60,000 bases of DNA. It comes from Polytrichum commune (taxonomy: Eukaryota > Streptophyta > Polytrichopsida > Polytrichales > Polytrichaceae). Below the pieces are notes generated by a model, which saw only the letters and a list, made by a program, of their open reading frames with translations, ran no database searches and had not been told where the DNA came from. Positions 1-13,600 of the stretch are shown here, in pieces. The translations under genes and the position numbers were made by a program. Position 1 is the stretch's first letter, and each line of letters starts with the position of its first letter. The DNA lies in the NCBI GenBank assembly GCA_950295325.1, contig OX485804.1, forward strand, positions 59,138,429 through 59,198,428, written 5' to 3'.

Positions 1-404
1 CTCCGCTCCCGAAATTGAACATCCTTGCGACAAGCCAATAAGGCCTCTTCCACAGCAAAAGAGTTTCTGCTTAAACCCTAGAAAGCGCTGTTTGAAAAGA
101 TCGCCATGCTCCCTTCACCGCGCCCGTCACCTTGACGACGATATTGAAGCATTTGCCAAAGCTGCCGGCGCATCACGTGAAGCTGCGAGGATTGGCTCAA
201 CGATAACCGCAGCGAAGTTCCTCCGGGGCGGAATGCTTTGGTTGCTAGAGCAGCTCCATAAATGTTTCCCGGGTATCTTCAGGGTATCTCAAGCTACCTG
301 GACTGGGCTGACCGGGTATGACCAGGGGTACATCCAGAACGCCCACGTGTCGGGCTATATAATTTTCGACTTTCGCAAAGCCCTGCCCTCAGGGCCTTAC
401 CCAA

Positions 405-791
405 TAAGGTAGATGTGCCTAATTCGCTACCTCGTCTTAAATGGACACGTGCGTTTGAGCGGTGAATGGCGAGTGTGGATCTAAGAATGGACACTTATTT
501 GACATGTGTTCAAAAAATATTGGAGTATGTGTTCGAATTTTTTTGACCATTCTAGATGCAACACCTAGTCAACATAATTTGAGGGGACCTATAATATGAT
601 CATTAAATAATTCAGAAAATCCTCACTTTGAAAGTAAATAGGATAATTTATACAAGCTCCGAATATCATGAGGAGAGTGTCTACATGCACAAATTGAATT
701 TGATAATCATCTTTACACCAATTATGTGTTTCGTATCATACAAAAAGTGGGTGCATATAGGAAAGTGTCCATTTGACACATGCTTACCTTA
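405..791. mobile_element. MITE family A copy
   Basis: This non-coding element of about 390 bp starts TAAGGTAGATGTGCC and ends GCTTACCTTA, so its ends are inverted repeats. Its interior shares blocks with copies near 18059, 21903, 28985, 37674, 44045 and 47804. Shared blocks include a piece reading 'aaaaagtgggtgca' near the right end and a 'gaccattctag' piece. No transposase is encoded. The flanking TA could be a target duplication. Copies lie in both orientations. Confidence 0.7.
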
Positions 792-826
792 CATAACATC
801 ATCTCAAATTGCAACTGACTACACGC

Positions 827-2108
827 TAAGGTAGAGGGTCCTTAACTCCTAAGTACCCTGGGCTTATTTTGTACACAGAGAGTATAATGTGTTGTTGAGA
901 ATACAAAATTACTTATCACATACCAAATTGTCTCGAATTTTGTGTGTGTGTGTGTGGGGGGGGGTGAGCTTGGAGTACAAAAACTTGTAGACAACAATAC
1001 TTCACCAACACTTCCCAACCTCCCAACAAATTCTCCACAAAATATTTTGAAGTGCTTTTGGCTATGCTTCATACCTTTTTTACTACCATACTACACCCAC
1101 CATGTAGGAAGACATATGATGCATATAATAGCAACATGGGTGATACTTAAGCATTCCATTCTAGTATGTGAAAATTACATTTTTATAGGTGCCCATGTCA
1201 TATCGGACCTCCATGGCTTGTAGAAAGGCTCTTGATTATAACACTAGCCCGGCTAAGCCAATGACAAACAACTTGGCAACCAATATTACAAGTCGTGGCA
1301 TATTTGGTATACGATGTGATGATTGTCAAGTGTATCAGTGAGCATTACCCAATGGTACATGCCAACCTTGCCCCAATATGTATTTAGGACACCTCATGGG
1401 TGTAAGACATCGCAAGTATTATTGTTATAATATTCAAAAAATTGGCGTGATACATAAGACTAGTCACTAATGCACCCATACTCCATTTATGTACTTTTGG
1501 CAAAACAATAACTACTCGAACCTAGAGTCTTTATACAAGAAATGTAGACCACTTTTGGGTCTCCAAGGCACTCAGGGGTTAAATCAACTCTTTGGTTGAT
1601 TTAGCCTATTTTGGAGTTTATTTGCATTAGTGGCATGGATGATTCGCTTAGGAAATTGGTTTAGACATGGTAGGAACAACATAAAATAAGTTGCATATCA
1701 TATGAATATACTAAAAATCTCTAAAATCTCTTACCTCTAGCTTCCTAACTCCCTCCCTAGACCCGCATTTTTTTCATTACAAATGTCTCCCAAAATCATC
1801 CTAACACTTGCCCAAAACCAACCCCATTTTCTCCCAAAGTTGCCAAACAATCCTTACACTAAACCAACACTCCACCCAATAAAAAGTTTGATTCCTTATA
1901 ACCTTCGCACACATGCTCTTGATACAACACCTACCTAAGTTCTGTTGCTTGTCCAAATCCAACCCCACATTCTACCAAATCCACCCACTTTTCACTTAAA
2001 TCTGCCTTCATGTTGCACTAGACATTCAAGCAATTTAAGGTGTGTTCTAGTTACAAGAGTAGGAGCCATGCATTGGATGGGGTGTTGGTTTTGACACCCC
2101 ATACCTTA
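827..2108. mobile_element. Long TIR element, family B (diverged)
   Basis: The left end reads TAAGGTAGAGGGT. The right end, reverse complemented, reads TAAGGTATGGGGTGTCAAAA, followed by CCAACACC. Both resemble the ends of the element at 24082-24804. The 1.28-kb interior holds short ORFs only and I recognise no transposase. It includes a (TG)n tract with a G run at 940-964. The two ends may belong to different insertions, so the outer limits are tentative. Confidence 0.45.
940..964. repeat. Microsatellite (TG)n plus poly-G
   Basis: A run of alternating TG is followed directly by about nine G residues. It is a simple sequence tract with no visible function. Confidence 0.9.
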
Positions 2109-3041
2109 TTTCATGTACTTTTGATTTAGCAAGACCCACACTATTCATCATCATCAACCCATATTAATTGTCTTGCACTCACTAGATGTGATTGTGAAGC
2201 AAAGCAGATTGAACCATGGGTTTAGTCCCAAACCCCAAACCTATGAAAATTAAACTAAGTCATCCAAGTTTTTCTTAATGCTTCATAAAGAGTGAGGTTG
2301 AGCTATTAAAAACCGGTTTTAATGGGTGCTACTTGAATGGGTGGGCCAAGCTAGCCTTGCATAGTTGTTCCAAGAGTTAGGAAAACGGTACCCATGTCCA
2401 TACCCTACTTTAGATCCTAAAATCCTCACATTTTTTTCTTCTTATGAAATGACAACGAAGAGGTCCCGAAAGTTTCACTCAACTTTCAAATTAGGCGCGA
2501 TACATGACGAGCTAACGAGCTTTTTATAGAAAGTTTTGTCAGTTTAAGATCAAACCCACAGTTTTGTCCCTCTTTGAGAGACTTTATGAATAACTCTAAT
2601 AATCAACATAATGAGAGAGACCTCTGTGACAAGCATGATATTCCTCACTTTGATAATGAACAAGTTATTCATATGAGCTCCGAACAAAAATTGTGAGGAA
2701 AGTGGCTACAACCTTGGATTTGCTAAGCATTGTGTCTTTCATATCCCGAGAGAAGTGGGCTAGTCGGAACTTAAGACCCATCGACATTATTTTGGGAAGC
2801 AAATTGGGAAGTCTCTTGTTGATTTCACGGTGAAGAAGGCCACTCCACGGTCACAGGCGGAGGACGGGAGCCTCGGTATTAGGGGGTAAGAAAAACTTCC
2901 CAAGGCCGACTCACAAGAAGTAGGCACCCCAAGGCCGTCCGTCCCCTCGATGCAAACGGTATTTCCGAACACTTCCGAAGAGCTCATCGAGCGAGAGGTC
3001 GGAGCATCATTTGTGCGTGAGTGTGTTTCGTCGCAGCAGCG
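2109..3041. other. Spacer and 5' region of the H-protein gene
   Basis: No gene is seen. At 2740-2780 a short piece resembles the family A interior ('gagaagtgggct'). From about 2830 the sequence becomes GC-richer, as expected for a promoter and 5' UTR ahead of the ATG at 3042. I see no clear TATA box. Confidence 0.5.
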
Positions 3042-5325
3042 ATGGCGCTCCGATCCCCTCTGCTACGCCTGGCGTCCACTCTGAGACTCTCCGGAACCCC
3101 CTTTATCAACAGATTCTCCACTGCCGGTAAGTTACACAAACACACACACGCCCCACTTGTTTTGTTTTCAAGTTTCTCTTCCCAAAGTTTCTGAACTTTT
3201 ACTGGATCTTTCGTTCTTTCTCTGAGGTCGATCGATCGAAAGCCGATCCCGAGCTGCGATTGCTCGCACGGTTTCAGGTCACCTCGTGGCTTTTCTTTTT
3301 TTTGTCTTTCTGGGGTCGATTGCCCATACCCGGACGTATTTTGGCTTACACACGATCGGGTCAGCATCGTTTTTTTGTCTTTGGACCTGTCCTCTCCTGC
3401 TCGGTGTTTTGGAGGATGTGCCTTTTTTCTGACTTCGAATGTTGCAAGACGAGCTTCTTCCATGGATCGGATCGTGAGTAGTTTTACGGGAGTAGTTTCT
3501 TTGTGGTGTGTTTCCGTGGAATTTGAGGTTTCAGGGGCTACAGCTCAGTATGTTATTTTTGTTGAGCTCATGTCGTTTTTGAAGCTCTAGAATCGGATTT
3601 CTTTCGTATTTTACACTCCGGGGAGAATCGATCACCTGTTCATTTGGGATGGTTTTCAGTGAGGTATCTCCATCTACGGAGACATAGAGGTGAGCTGAGG
3701 CGGGTGATGGCTTCCTCTCCACATGCGAGGTGGGGTTTAAGCACTTCTTAATAAGTCTGAAGTGTGACAGGGGGCCGGGCGGTCTGATGATACTTTAGGT
3801 ATAGAAAATGGTATGAATCGTGCTTCGAACTCATGTAATGCAATCTAGGTCCTTCTTGATCAGGGCGGGAAATTGTTATTTCGTAACCCCTGAATTATTG
3901 CCATAGTCACTGTTTCCATCGGATCCTTCCCCTCTTCGAGGTTGAGACCTGAACGTGTTCATCGGCCTTTTTTTCTATTTCCTATGGCTCATTTTGGATG
4001 TGGAATCTCGCTACCATTGTAATATATGGTTAAGCTTCTCAGATAGGATCAGATGCATTACTTGTCCCACTGCCCCGTGGAATTCGTAACACTTCAGCTT
4101 GAGAACTGAAGCTTTGAGTGTACACAAAAGAGTTAAGCCGAAGAGGAGTATGGCAATACATGTCTGGTCTCCTGATTGTACCTGAAAATTGGATCCGACT
4201 GTGTTCAGATCATGCATTCATGCAACAACTGATTTCTCTGCATTTTATGCTCAGAACATGCATTCATGTAACAGCAGACTTTTTCTTCATTTAGGCTCCG
4301 AACATGTGTTCATGTAACAACTGATCGTTGCTGCTTTTAATGTTTTTCTTACTTTTCACCTTCCATTATAACAGTGGTGGTTGATGACTTGAGATATTCG
4401 AAATCTCATGAATGGGCAAAGGTTGAAGGCGACACTGTCGTTGTTGGCATCACTCATCATGCTCAGGTCTGAATCTTTTCTGTAAAATCCTAACCCAACC
4501 CTTCATTCCTCGCAATGAGATAACAGTCGTCGTGTTTCTTGTCATCCATATGTGAACATCAAGTGCTGGGAATAAATATTGCAGCACAAGAGGGTACCGG
4601 GACTGATGCATGAGTATTACCTCATTATACTGGATCACTATGTATGCCAGTCACAAAGTAGCATTTCACTACTCATGCAATATGCAACCTGCACCATGCG
4701 TCTGTTTGAGTTGTTTGTATTCATTTAGAAATGCCTTATATCAATTGAAAGCAAGCTTTCTTGCTTCCAAGTTTTGTAGCTTTAACAACTTTTTTAATTT
4801 TTTAATTTTGTGTTAATGTTGAATGTGTGCGCAGGAAGCATTGGGTGATGTAGTGTTTGTGGAATTGCCTGAGGTGGGGAAAGTAATCTCCAAGGGTGAG
4901 AGTTTTGGGAGTGTGGAGAGTGTGAAGGCTGTGAGTGATGTGTACTCCCCTGTCTCAGGAGAGATTGTTGAGGTCAACAGCGAGCTCTCTGAATCTCCTG
5001 GCTTGGTAAGAAAATCGGCATCTCTTGCAGCTCACATAATTATAAAGAATTGTGTTTGACGAGAAAATCTATCCAGGATGCTACGTCCCACTTTCTTCAA
5101 TTCAATCCTTGAGAAATAGAACTGTGTGCCCTGCATTCTGCATTACTTATTTATGTATAAGCTGCTTTTCTGAATGTTGGGAATTTTGTGCCACTATGGC
5201 AGGTCAACAAGGGACCCTTTGAAGAAGGGTGGATGATGAAGCTTAAGCTTAAGGACCCATCTGAGGTCCAGTCATTGCTCGATGCAGAGAAATACAAAAA
5301 ACACATAGAGGAGGAAGGTCACTAA
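3042..5325 (+). CDS. GDH: Glycine cleavage system H protein, mitochondrial
   Basis: This is the lipoyl carrier of the glycine decarboxylase complex. It shuttles the aminomethyl intermediate between the P, T and L proteins in the mitochondrial matrix, which is the core of photorespiration. Exons are 3042-3126, 4375-4466, 4835-5005 and 5203-5325, all GT-AG and in phase, giving 156 residues, the usual size. The first ~28 residues are rich in Arg, Leu and Ser with no acidic residue, as in a mitochondrial presequence. The mature part opens near [10 protein letters not shown]. The lipoyl-attachment segment [21 protein letters not shown] is intact, with lipoyl lysine at about residue 90. The C-terminus has [13 protein letters not shown]. 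Start choice: the only ATG giving a presequence in frame with exon 2. No defect is seen. Confidence 0.97.
4205..4342 (+). repeat. Three tandem ~46-bp units in H-protein intron 1
   Basis: Units begin at about 4205, 4252 and 4298. Each starts like 'cagaacatgcattcatgtaacaac' in shortened or varied form and continues into a T-rich half. They lie 35-170 bp upstream of the intron 1 acceptor, in the branch-point and polypyrimidine zone. Confidence 0.75.
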
Positions 5326-6019
5326 ATTTTCCCATATCAGGTCGGCCCAAAAGTGAAAGATATGAGAAATGCAGCTCAGCACAGAATCTGCTTTGCTTAG
5401 TAGTGAGATAGATGTGATTGAATTTTAGTCCCATCAAAAGTTGGGTATATTATATGTACAACTCAATATTCAAGCCGGGAAGGAATTAGGTTCCTCAGCT
5501 GCAGTGAATTTTCTATCGGAGGCCAAGCATTGGTTGTTGTAGAAGTTTAGGATTGTTCAGATCTGGTATTCCAACGTCATCTTGTGCTGGCTCTCCACAT
5601 TGTGATGCCAGCTGTGGAACTATTTGTAAGCTGCTATGGCATCTCTATCGAATCATATAACTTTTGAGTTCAACCAACCACTGGGAATCCTGTCGTTCAT
5701 TGGTGTGATGGAGATATTGCAATGTTTTTCCTCTACATTGAAGCGTGCACCACTTCGATGGAGGTTTCACAAAGGTACTTTTGTAGTATCCAGTACAACT
5801 AGGTACTAAGCTTTTAGTGTAACTAGGCCCAAAAAAAATTGTTCTCATCAGGTTCAACAACAAAAATCCGTGACTGCACATCACTAGTATCGTGTAAGCA
5901 GATTGTTAATGGTAAGGTACTCTTTACAAGTTTCTTCAAAATCCAATCTCTCACATTTCCTTTCCTGTACGATTTCATGAGTTTCTCATGTATTCTTATC
6001 CAAACTTGGGAATCTGCAT
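5326..6019 (+). other. 3' UTR and spacer after the H-protein gene
   Basis: Non-coding sequence after the TAA stop. It probably holds the 3' UTR in its first few hundred bases. I see no second gene. The short ORFs have no recognisable content. Confidence 0.4.
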
Positions 6020-6440
6020 GTGAAGCAAGATGTATGTGTGAAATGGTGGACCCATTAGTGTCACCTCATGACACTTGGCGTTAAAGTGTGCTTACTAATA
6101 TGTTCAATAGTGTTATGAGGTGTATGCCTATGTTACACAATGGTCTACACGTTGACTTAAGTGTATACAATTGACATTTGGCATTAGTATGCTCAAAAAT
6201 ATCTTCCCCTTGCAAACTTAAATGCAAACTATTATCTTAAATATCCCAATTTGCTATGCTAAATGTCACAATGCAAATCATTTTTCACTTACAAAAAAAA
6301 AACTTCTTGTTGACGAATAGTATCATATTGGCAATAAGCGGATGTGACACTCTAGGCATCTAGTTTAGGCCCTTTGCCTATAGTGTACGTGATATTAAAT
6401 ACCATAATTGATGTAGTATATCAAGATAATGACCAAAAGG
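6020..6440. repeat. Dispersed repeat family R2 copy (inverted)
   Basis: It contains 'gacactctaggcatctag' and 'tttaggccctttgc', the reverse complement of blocks at 39835-40280 and 44790-45190. It also holds the 'tgacacttggc' and 'caacttgtagacca'-type motifs of those copies. It is non-coding, and its ends are not sharply defined by eye. Confidence 0.6.
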
Positions 6441-7526
6441 CTAATTCCTTAGAGTAACAAAGTGTGGTAGCCTGCATGAGATGAAGGCTAAGTAATATCT
6501 GCTTGGTGATCCAATTGGGAGAAAGACTTGAGATAGCCTAGTACTACATTTTGAATTGGGGAAAGGAAACCTATCTCCAATGAAGTTGCAGAGAGGACAT
6601 TCTGACAACAAAGTGTGCCTCATTTTCAACAACAACAATAAGAGCATAAGTGGCCAAATATGTTATCTCTAGGGATAGTCGATGACCGGCTAGTTGATGT
6701 CACCAATGGATGCAACAACATGGGCCCATGTGGCAACATTACCATCATTATTATTTTTTATTTTTTTTGAAGTTGGTGTGAACACGTTAACTTTTGTGAA
6801 ACCTTCTTTCAGGATCATGACACTTCAATGACACTTACAAGAGTAGTTAAGAGTGTGCAAATTGGCTTTTAATCCTATTATGAAATCTAATAAACGACAT
6901 GTTGGAAGACCTACACTAAATTGTCCTATAAGTATGGACCACCTTAAATTTTTCTTTAGGAAGATGATTTGGGTCATTGCTTTATTCTACGCTACTTTAG
7001 TATTACTACTAATTTAGTTTATACTACCTGAGTCTCCAAGTCCACATAGGCCAAGAGCTGGGTACCACATTTTTTCCACCATGCTTAAATAATCAAAGTG
7101 ACCCACATTAATTCCCCACCCACACTAATTGAAAAAATAGTATAACATTCAAACAATTATGCTATTTGAAACAAACAATAGTATAACCACACTATGTACT
7201 ATTTTCATTGTGTGACCTAATTTGAACCTCTTCCATTTTAAATAAAAATTATGTGGGTAAATACTTGACCCCTACAACTTTGAGATTGATTCATCTCAAC
7301 TTAATCTCGGTAAACTAATTCGTGGCCTCTCACGCTCATCCCAGCTTTAGTTTAAAAATTGAGCTATAAGGAGTTTCTGTAATTTTCAACCTTCAACATA
7401 CATAGTCGCCATGAATACTTGGGAAACTTTAAGAAATCCCTTGGCCTGCAAAGTTACCATCACATACGGTAGGTGTTTAAAAATATCATCTCTATCCTTC
7501 TGTTCATCCACAAGCTCTATCCGAGA
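6441..7526. other. AT-rich spacer upstream of RRP6-like
   Basis: No gene is supported. Only short, unconserved-looking ORFs occur. The last ~300 bases should hold the promoter and 5' UTR of the exonuclease gene. Confidence 0.4.
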
Positions 7527-7542
7527 GTTAGGGTTAGGGTTT
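7527..7542 (+). promoter_or_regulatory. Telo-box-like TTAGGG motifs before RRP6-like
   Basis: GTTAGGGTTAGGGTTT lies about 140 bp upstream of the start codon. In plants, telo-box (AAACCCTA) motifs are common near the transcription starts of translation and RNA-metabolism genes. The function here is inferred from motif and position only. Confidence 0.45.
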
Positions 7543-7681
7543 CTCTTCTGTTTTCGACCATCCCCTGCGTCGTAGAGGGAATTGCTCATCGCACAAATTA
7601 CTGTTGTGTTGCAGGAATTGAAATTTGTTGCATTTTCGCGAATACAGGTGCTACGGATTCTGTAAGCATAGCTTTTGAAAC

Positions 7682-10600
7682 ATGGAAGAAGAGGATCCAG
7701 CCCAGGCGCAGGCCAAAACGATGATGAATACGGTGAACGGTGCTCTCCCGGAAGCAATTCGCAGAATTGAGAGGCTAACGGAGGAGTTTCCATCCGACAA
7801 AGACTTCCATTTCTATTCCAATTTCCCCGTATTCAGGAGTCCTGTGCAAAAAATCCAAGCGCAGGTGGAGTCTCTCTTAAATGAATTAGGTTCCTCCAGA
7901 ACCCTGCGGCCAAGGCTGCAATCAGCTCAATTTCCCAGTGATCCTGACGAATCGTACGAGTGGCTGGTCGCGCTTCAGGATGATTTAGTGGAAGGCATTG
8001 ATACTGCGGTTGATCAATTCAACAAGGAAAAACGGGATGGAAAGAGAGGAAAGTCGGAGGTTGAGTATGAGGCTTATCAAACTCCCAAGAGGACACAACA
8101 CAAAGGTCTCATCAGATCCGGGTTGGAAAGCAGCCCATCTGAGAGTGCGAGAATTGCAACAACAGCTCAAGGGAGCAGTGAACGACGACCGGTGCCGTTT
8201 CATGTGCGGTCTATACCGAGGCCACAGGATAACTTTGAATTAGCAGTGGACAACTCCAACAGTCCATTCAAACATCCGCAGGCTGCAGGAAAACAGAGTC
8301 ATATGACCGGTATGTAAACCCTTATATTTGGTTCCTGAGGTTGCTGAAGTTCAGGATGTAATAAACATTCAGGTCCTCGTCCTATGGACATATTTAAGGT
8401 AGACGAGCCTATTATGGTTACTTCCAGGATGTTTGGCCTTTAAGATATGAATCCAGTTATTAGCAAGTATTGTACGAATTCAATGCCATACAAATGAGAT
8501 TAAGGTTGTGACGAATTTTTAAAAGGCGCATATGCAACCTTCTTAAGTGGTTACATAGGTGTGGCTAAACTGTTTGGTGTGGACAAGGTGTTCAGCTTTG
8601 ACTTTTTGGCGTTCCTAACCATTAAGCCATCCTGTCAATCCTTAGAATAATACTAGAAGTGTTCGTTTTAGGAGGATATGGAAGCATTTTGCATCCAATA
8701 GGAGGTTTTTGAATAAGGTTGGGGTTTGATTGTGAGCGTCTACCTTAGGCCAAGAAGATCTCGTTACATGTATCTTTGTAATCCTAAAACTGCCTGAGCC
8801 TTCTGAGGAGTTACAGGTTAAGGAAAATTGGCACCAAGCAGTTAATTGAATGAAATCAGCTCAGTTGTTAATTACTTTCTAATGTTTTCTGACTTGCAGG
8901 TGTATCAGCCTTGGATTTGCATGCGAGGAAGCTGGGTGTTGTTTTTGAAGACATTCATCCTCTCGAAGTAAATGTTCTGGGGACTTGCCACCTATCGTTC
9001 CAGTCATCTGTAACTTATAAATACCTGCAAGATGCGCATTTGCTGACCACTTAGATTTATTCTCAATACACCTAGAATGTGATTGCAAGGCCCGTTACAT
9101 GACATTGTAATGTAGGCAATTCAGAGCAAAGGGAGAGAGTGTAACCTAGTACTGTGTAACATGTTTAAGTGACATGAGGATTGCTTGTCCCTGCAGGCAG
9201 ACCTGAAAAAGATAGAGTACGTGGACGAAGTACTGTTGGAGACTGTGACCCCTCAGAAACCCAGGCCACTTGCAGAGACGCCTTTGAACATGGTCTCAAC
9301 TCTAGCGGAACTCAACGACATGGCTGCCAAGTTACAGGCTGCTCAGGAATTTGCTGTTGGTTCTCATCAATCACTCTATTATCTATCAACAGCTTCATTT
9401 GTTTTGTTTTGATTGTTCTTTACAATACTACAATCATAAAAATCTTGATGTCACCCATTTACAGTACAATGCACAAATTTTTTTCAACATATGCAGTCTT
9501 GATATCACATATTTACAGCACGAAGCACAAATGTTTGTCAAACACATGCAGTTTTTATATCAGTAGTATGCTATTCTTTGCTGTGCACTATGAAATTGAT
9601 ACCTTTCAATCTGCTTTCTGGGGGGAATGGGGAGGATAGGTCGATTTGGAGCATCATCATTATCGATCTTTTCAAGGATTTGTATGTCTCATGCAAATCT
9701 CAACGCGTTCAGAAGACTTTATTGTGGATACTCTTGCTTTACGGGGGAATGTGGGGCCATGTCTTAAAGAGATCTTTGCAGATCCTAGCATTCGAAAGGT
9801 ATATATTATCATCATTGCAGTTGGAATCAAAGGCCCCTCTGTGGTTTGCTGTTTACTAGCCTTTTAACCGCATTCTGTTCTTTTTGCATTTTCTCCTTTC
9901 AGTTATGAACTCCCCAGATTGATGTCTGATATTCATAGTCTCTCATATACAGGTTATGCATGGGGCTGATCATGATATTTTGTGGCTCCAACGTGATTTT
10001 GGCATCTACGTCTGCAATATGTTTGACACTGGCCAGGTATGTCAGCACTCTGTGATATGGAATTAGTCAGGTTACTAGTTGAAGAGTGCACCTGCACTGT
10101 GCAGTTTTCTTAATGCTGTAGAATGAATTGTCACGATTGGTAGACTAGACCTTTGCTTCCATATGCATGCAAGAAAAGTAGTTGAAGAATAATTTTTTAA
10201 CCAAAATCTCAAATCACTACACAATGTCTACTTTTGTGACAATTCTACTGGGCCTGGCATAGTACATGAAAGCACTAAAGGAGCTGTAGGACTGTGTTAC
10301 TCATTTTCTTGCTACACAGCTTGAAATATGTCGTCGTTTACTTTGGAGTTTGTTGTTTATTTGATTGTGTTGGTCTCTGAGGATGTTGCCTTAAATTGAA
10401 CAAGGAAAAGTGGAGGCATTGATGTAATTCTGTTGGAGGCTGGAACAGGCAGCAAGGGTGTTGAAGATGGAGAGTTTTGGGCTGGCATATCTGTTGCAAA
10501 CTATTTTGGACATTCATCCTGACAAGCGGTCAGTCTGCTTGTACACCTTTGTTCTGTCATCTATCAGTTCCTGTGGCTTCATATTTGAAGGCAAAGATAT

Positions 10601-13600
10601 TAAGGATTGCATTACATCAATCTCAATGATCCTGACAGCATTGTGAACTTTCAGGTATCAGCTTGCAGACTGGCGTTTACGGCCTTTACCAGCTGATATG
10701 ATCAAGTACTTTCCTGCTAACTCAAGAACTGGTCTAGTTGATGTCTCCTACTAAAGCACTGGTGATCGTTTCACATATTGTTGGGAATCTGAACATCATG
10801 TAGGAGAATTGGTTTTATTCGTGTGTACTGTTGAGTTTTTAACTATAAAATTGTCTTGCAATAAAAGAATTTAAGGAATTTCTTGAACATTTTAAGTTGA
10901 CATCCACCTTGAAATATTCTCACAGGGTGGTTCAGTTTATATTACTGTCATTGTTTTCTGATTTGAAGGCTTGTGGTGTATGTGATTATCAGATATGCAA
11001 GAGAAGACACCCATTATTTGCTTTACATATATGATATGCTGAGAGTGCAGCTGGTGTCAATGCGCTCTTCTGCTGAGAGTGATGTTGATGATGCACTTCT
11101 TCAGGTACCTGGTATTGCATTACTTAGGTGCCACCCTGCATTGTGAAGGAAGTACTGGCAGGTCCTAAGATGTGTCCTAAGGCACTACACAGTATGTCAT
11201 AATCTTTCCATGAACTTGATGTTGCCAGAGAGTTGATGAGGATGACTTTATAACCTGACAGGTTACGTCCATCATAGAACTCATAAATTCCAACTCTTAT
11301 CGTTTTGATCTGATGTGATTAAACATACCTTGATTGTGTTGTCATCCAAGAACCAAGGCAATCAGCACAAGTATTAATTTTATTGCTGGGATGACTGCCC
11401 AGTACGTTGAAGAGGAAAATGGACAATAGTTAAGATCTTGCCCAACTTGATGAAACAATTAAACTGCATGTGACCTGGTTGAAAATAGCCCTATAAGTAT
11501 TAAATAACAAGCGGAGGAGTCTATTGAAATCAATCTGTTTTCCATTGTGCAGGTCTACAAACGGAGCCGCGATGTGTGTCTCCAGATCTACAAGAAGGAG
11601 GTTTTCTCTGAGACTGCATACTTGAATCTTTATGGGTATTTTTACAACACTCAATCTGGAGTAGTAATGTTATTCAATCTGGAATAGAAGTAAGCATATC
11701 AATGTGTATAGATTCACATGTTTTCTATGGTTTGTGTATAATCTTTGAAACGAACTGCTTAATGTGAAAGGCAACAGATTTCTGTCAAATTTGCTTCAGA
11801 TTGATATGAAGAGTGATGTACTTGCAGATTACAGGACAAACAGCTGAATCCAGAACAGATGGCTGTTGTTGCTGTGAGTATCCTTTCCTTCTGTTTACCT
11901 ACTAGCATTGCTTTGCTCGTGAAATCTTTCTGCTAATAAGAAACTTGAGAGTTATCTAATCTTCATAGTTGTATATACATTAGCTGGATGAAAGGCAGAT
12001 GTTGAAAGGTTTTGATGTCATACATTGCTTCTTGTTATCATAACTTTCTCATGCACTTACAGGGGCTATATGCTTGGCGTGATGGTTTGGCACGTAAAGA
12101 GGATGAGAGCACTGGTTATGTCCTGCCCAATCAGCAACTTATAAAAATTGGTACACCTTTCAAGCCAGGCTTTCTTGTTTGCATATCTAGATTCAAGGTG
12201 TGGAATTGTAGGTATCTATCTTGATCCCAGCAGAAGCATTTACTTTTCATAGGTTCTTTACTTCAAATTTGAATTTTTATTCCAAATGAACATCTGCTCA
12301 TGGATGTGTTCCATGTCTTCCATCAGCTGAGGAAATGCCGGACACTGGTGCTAAGCTTTACAGTCTGATTAGGGGTCCATCTCCATTGCTCAGACGACAC
12401 ATACCTACAATACTTGAAGTGATCAAGCAGTCCAAGGAGCAGGCAGTTTTTCCTTCTGCTTCTCTAGCTGCTGAAGTTAGCAAAGAGCAGAAGTTCACAC
12501 CTGACACCCAAGCTGGAGAATCTGTCAGTGTTGAGAAGTATGTAAATGAGGAGGTTGGAGTAAGTTCACCCTTATCTATTCCAAGGGGACTACCTTCACC
12601 AGCAAAATGTGAAGTTGAGACAGAGTGTATTACTGTGAAAGCCCATCCACAAGGTATGGGTGTGGCTGTCTCCAGGGGTGAGGGAGTTGAACTTTCAAAA
12701 GAGACTGGGAGCATTACAGATTCCATGGTCAAAACCTTAGTAAATGATCATACTCTTAGTACAAAAGTTACAGGTGGGGACACAAATTCATCTTCTGGGA
12801 CAAGTGTGCAGAAACAAACTTCTGCTGTCGTGAGAAGGGCTTCTGCACCTTCACTTGCACTTTTTGGTGCAAAGCCTAAGAAAAGGGCTGCAACAATCCC
12901 TCTAGACTTGACTATCCAGAGGGATGTTGTGGAAGCCTTATTGATTCCTGGTTTGCAGACTTCTGTACCAGCTTCAAGTGACATGTCAGGTACCAAGATG
13001 CCAATTGTATCGGTAGATGCTAGTGCAGCTGAAAATCAAGTAGATGAAAAGAAACAAAATGATCCATTGATTGGTACAGGAACTGTTGAGAATGAGGAGT
13101 CAACTGCCAGATTAGGTGATTTTAAACAACCTTCAAATTCTGGGAGGCCAGTTGATGTTGAGATTGAAGCCTCTAGGTGTGCACTGGCTTTAGGCGAAGA
13201 CACAGTGGATGGAAGGCCAGTTTCTTCGTGTCTGGAAAGTAGTGGAGAAAAACCTGTTCTTGTGGAAATACCTGCACCAAGTCCCATTGTTAACCCAGGA
13301 GCTACAAGTGAAGAAGGGATAAGCAAGATAAACGTAGCTATGGAGGTCCCTATCAGCACACTAGATCACACATCACCTTTCAGGGAAGTGAATCTATCAC
13401 ATGGTGATGCACTAGCCTCTAGTGGCACAGGTGATGTTGGTGCAGTTGATATCACTGTCGCTGTTGTTGCACAAAGTTCAATGGTTGTGGATGCAAGAGA
13501 GTGCATGCCCAGAAGTGCTGTTGCTGGCAACGGTTTATCCTCTCAAAGTGAAGGAATGAAATCTGATAGAACATCTGGTGGTTTGGGAGCCTTGCTTGGG

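Noticed and set aside
7386-7793. 135-codon minus-strand ORF across the RRP6-like start
   Set aside because: It overlaps the promoter and exon 1 of a secure gene on the other strand and shows no family features.
9181-9867. Several overlapping plus-strand ORFs at 9.2-9.9 kb
   Set aside because: They read through RRP6-like exons 3-4 and the intron between them in the wrong or unspliced frames.
12358-13359. Minus-strand ORFs within RRP6-like exon 12
   Set aside because: Shadows of the long low-complexity coding exon; no recognisable product.
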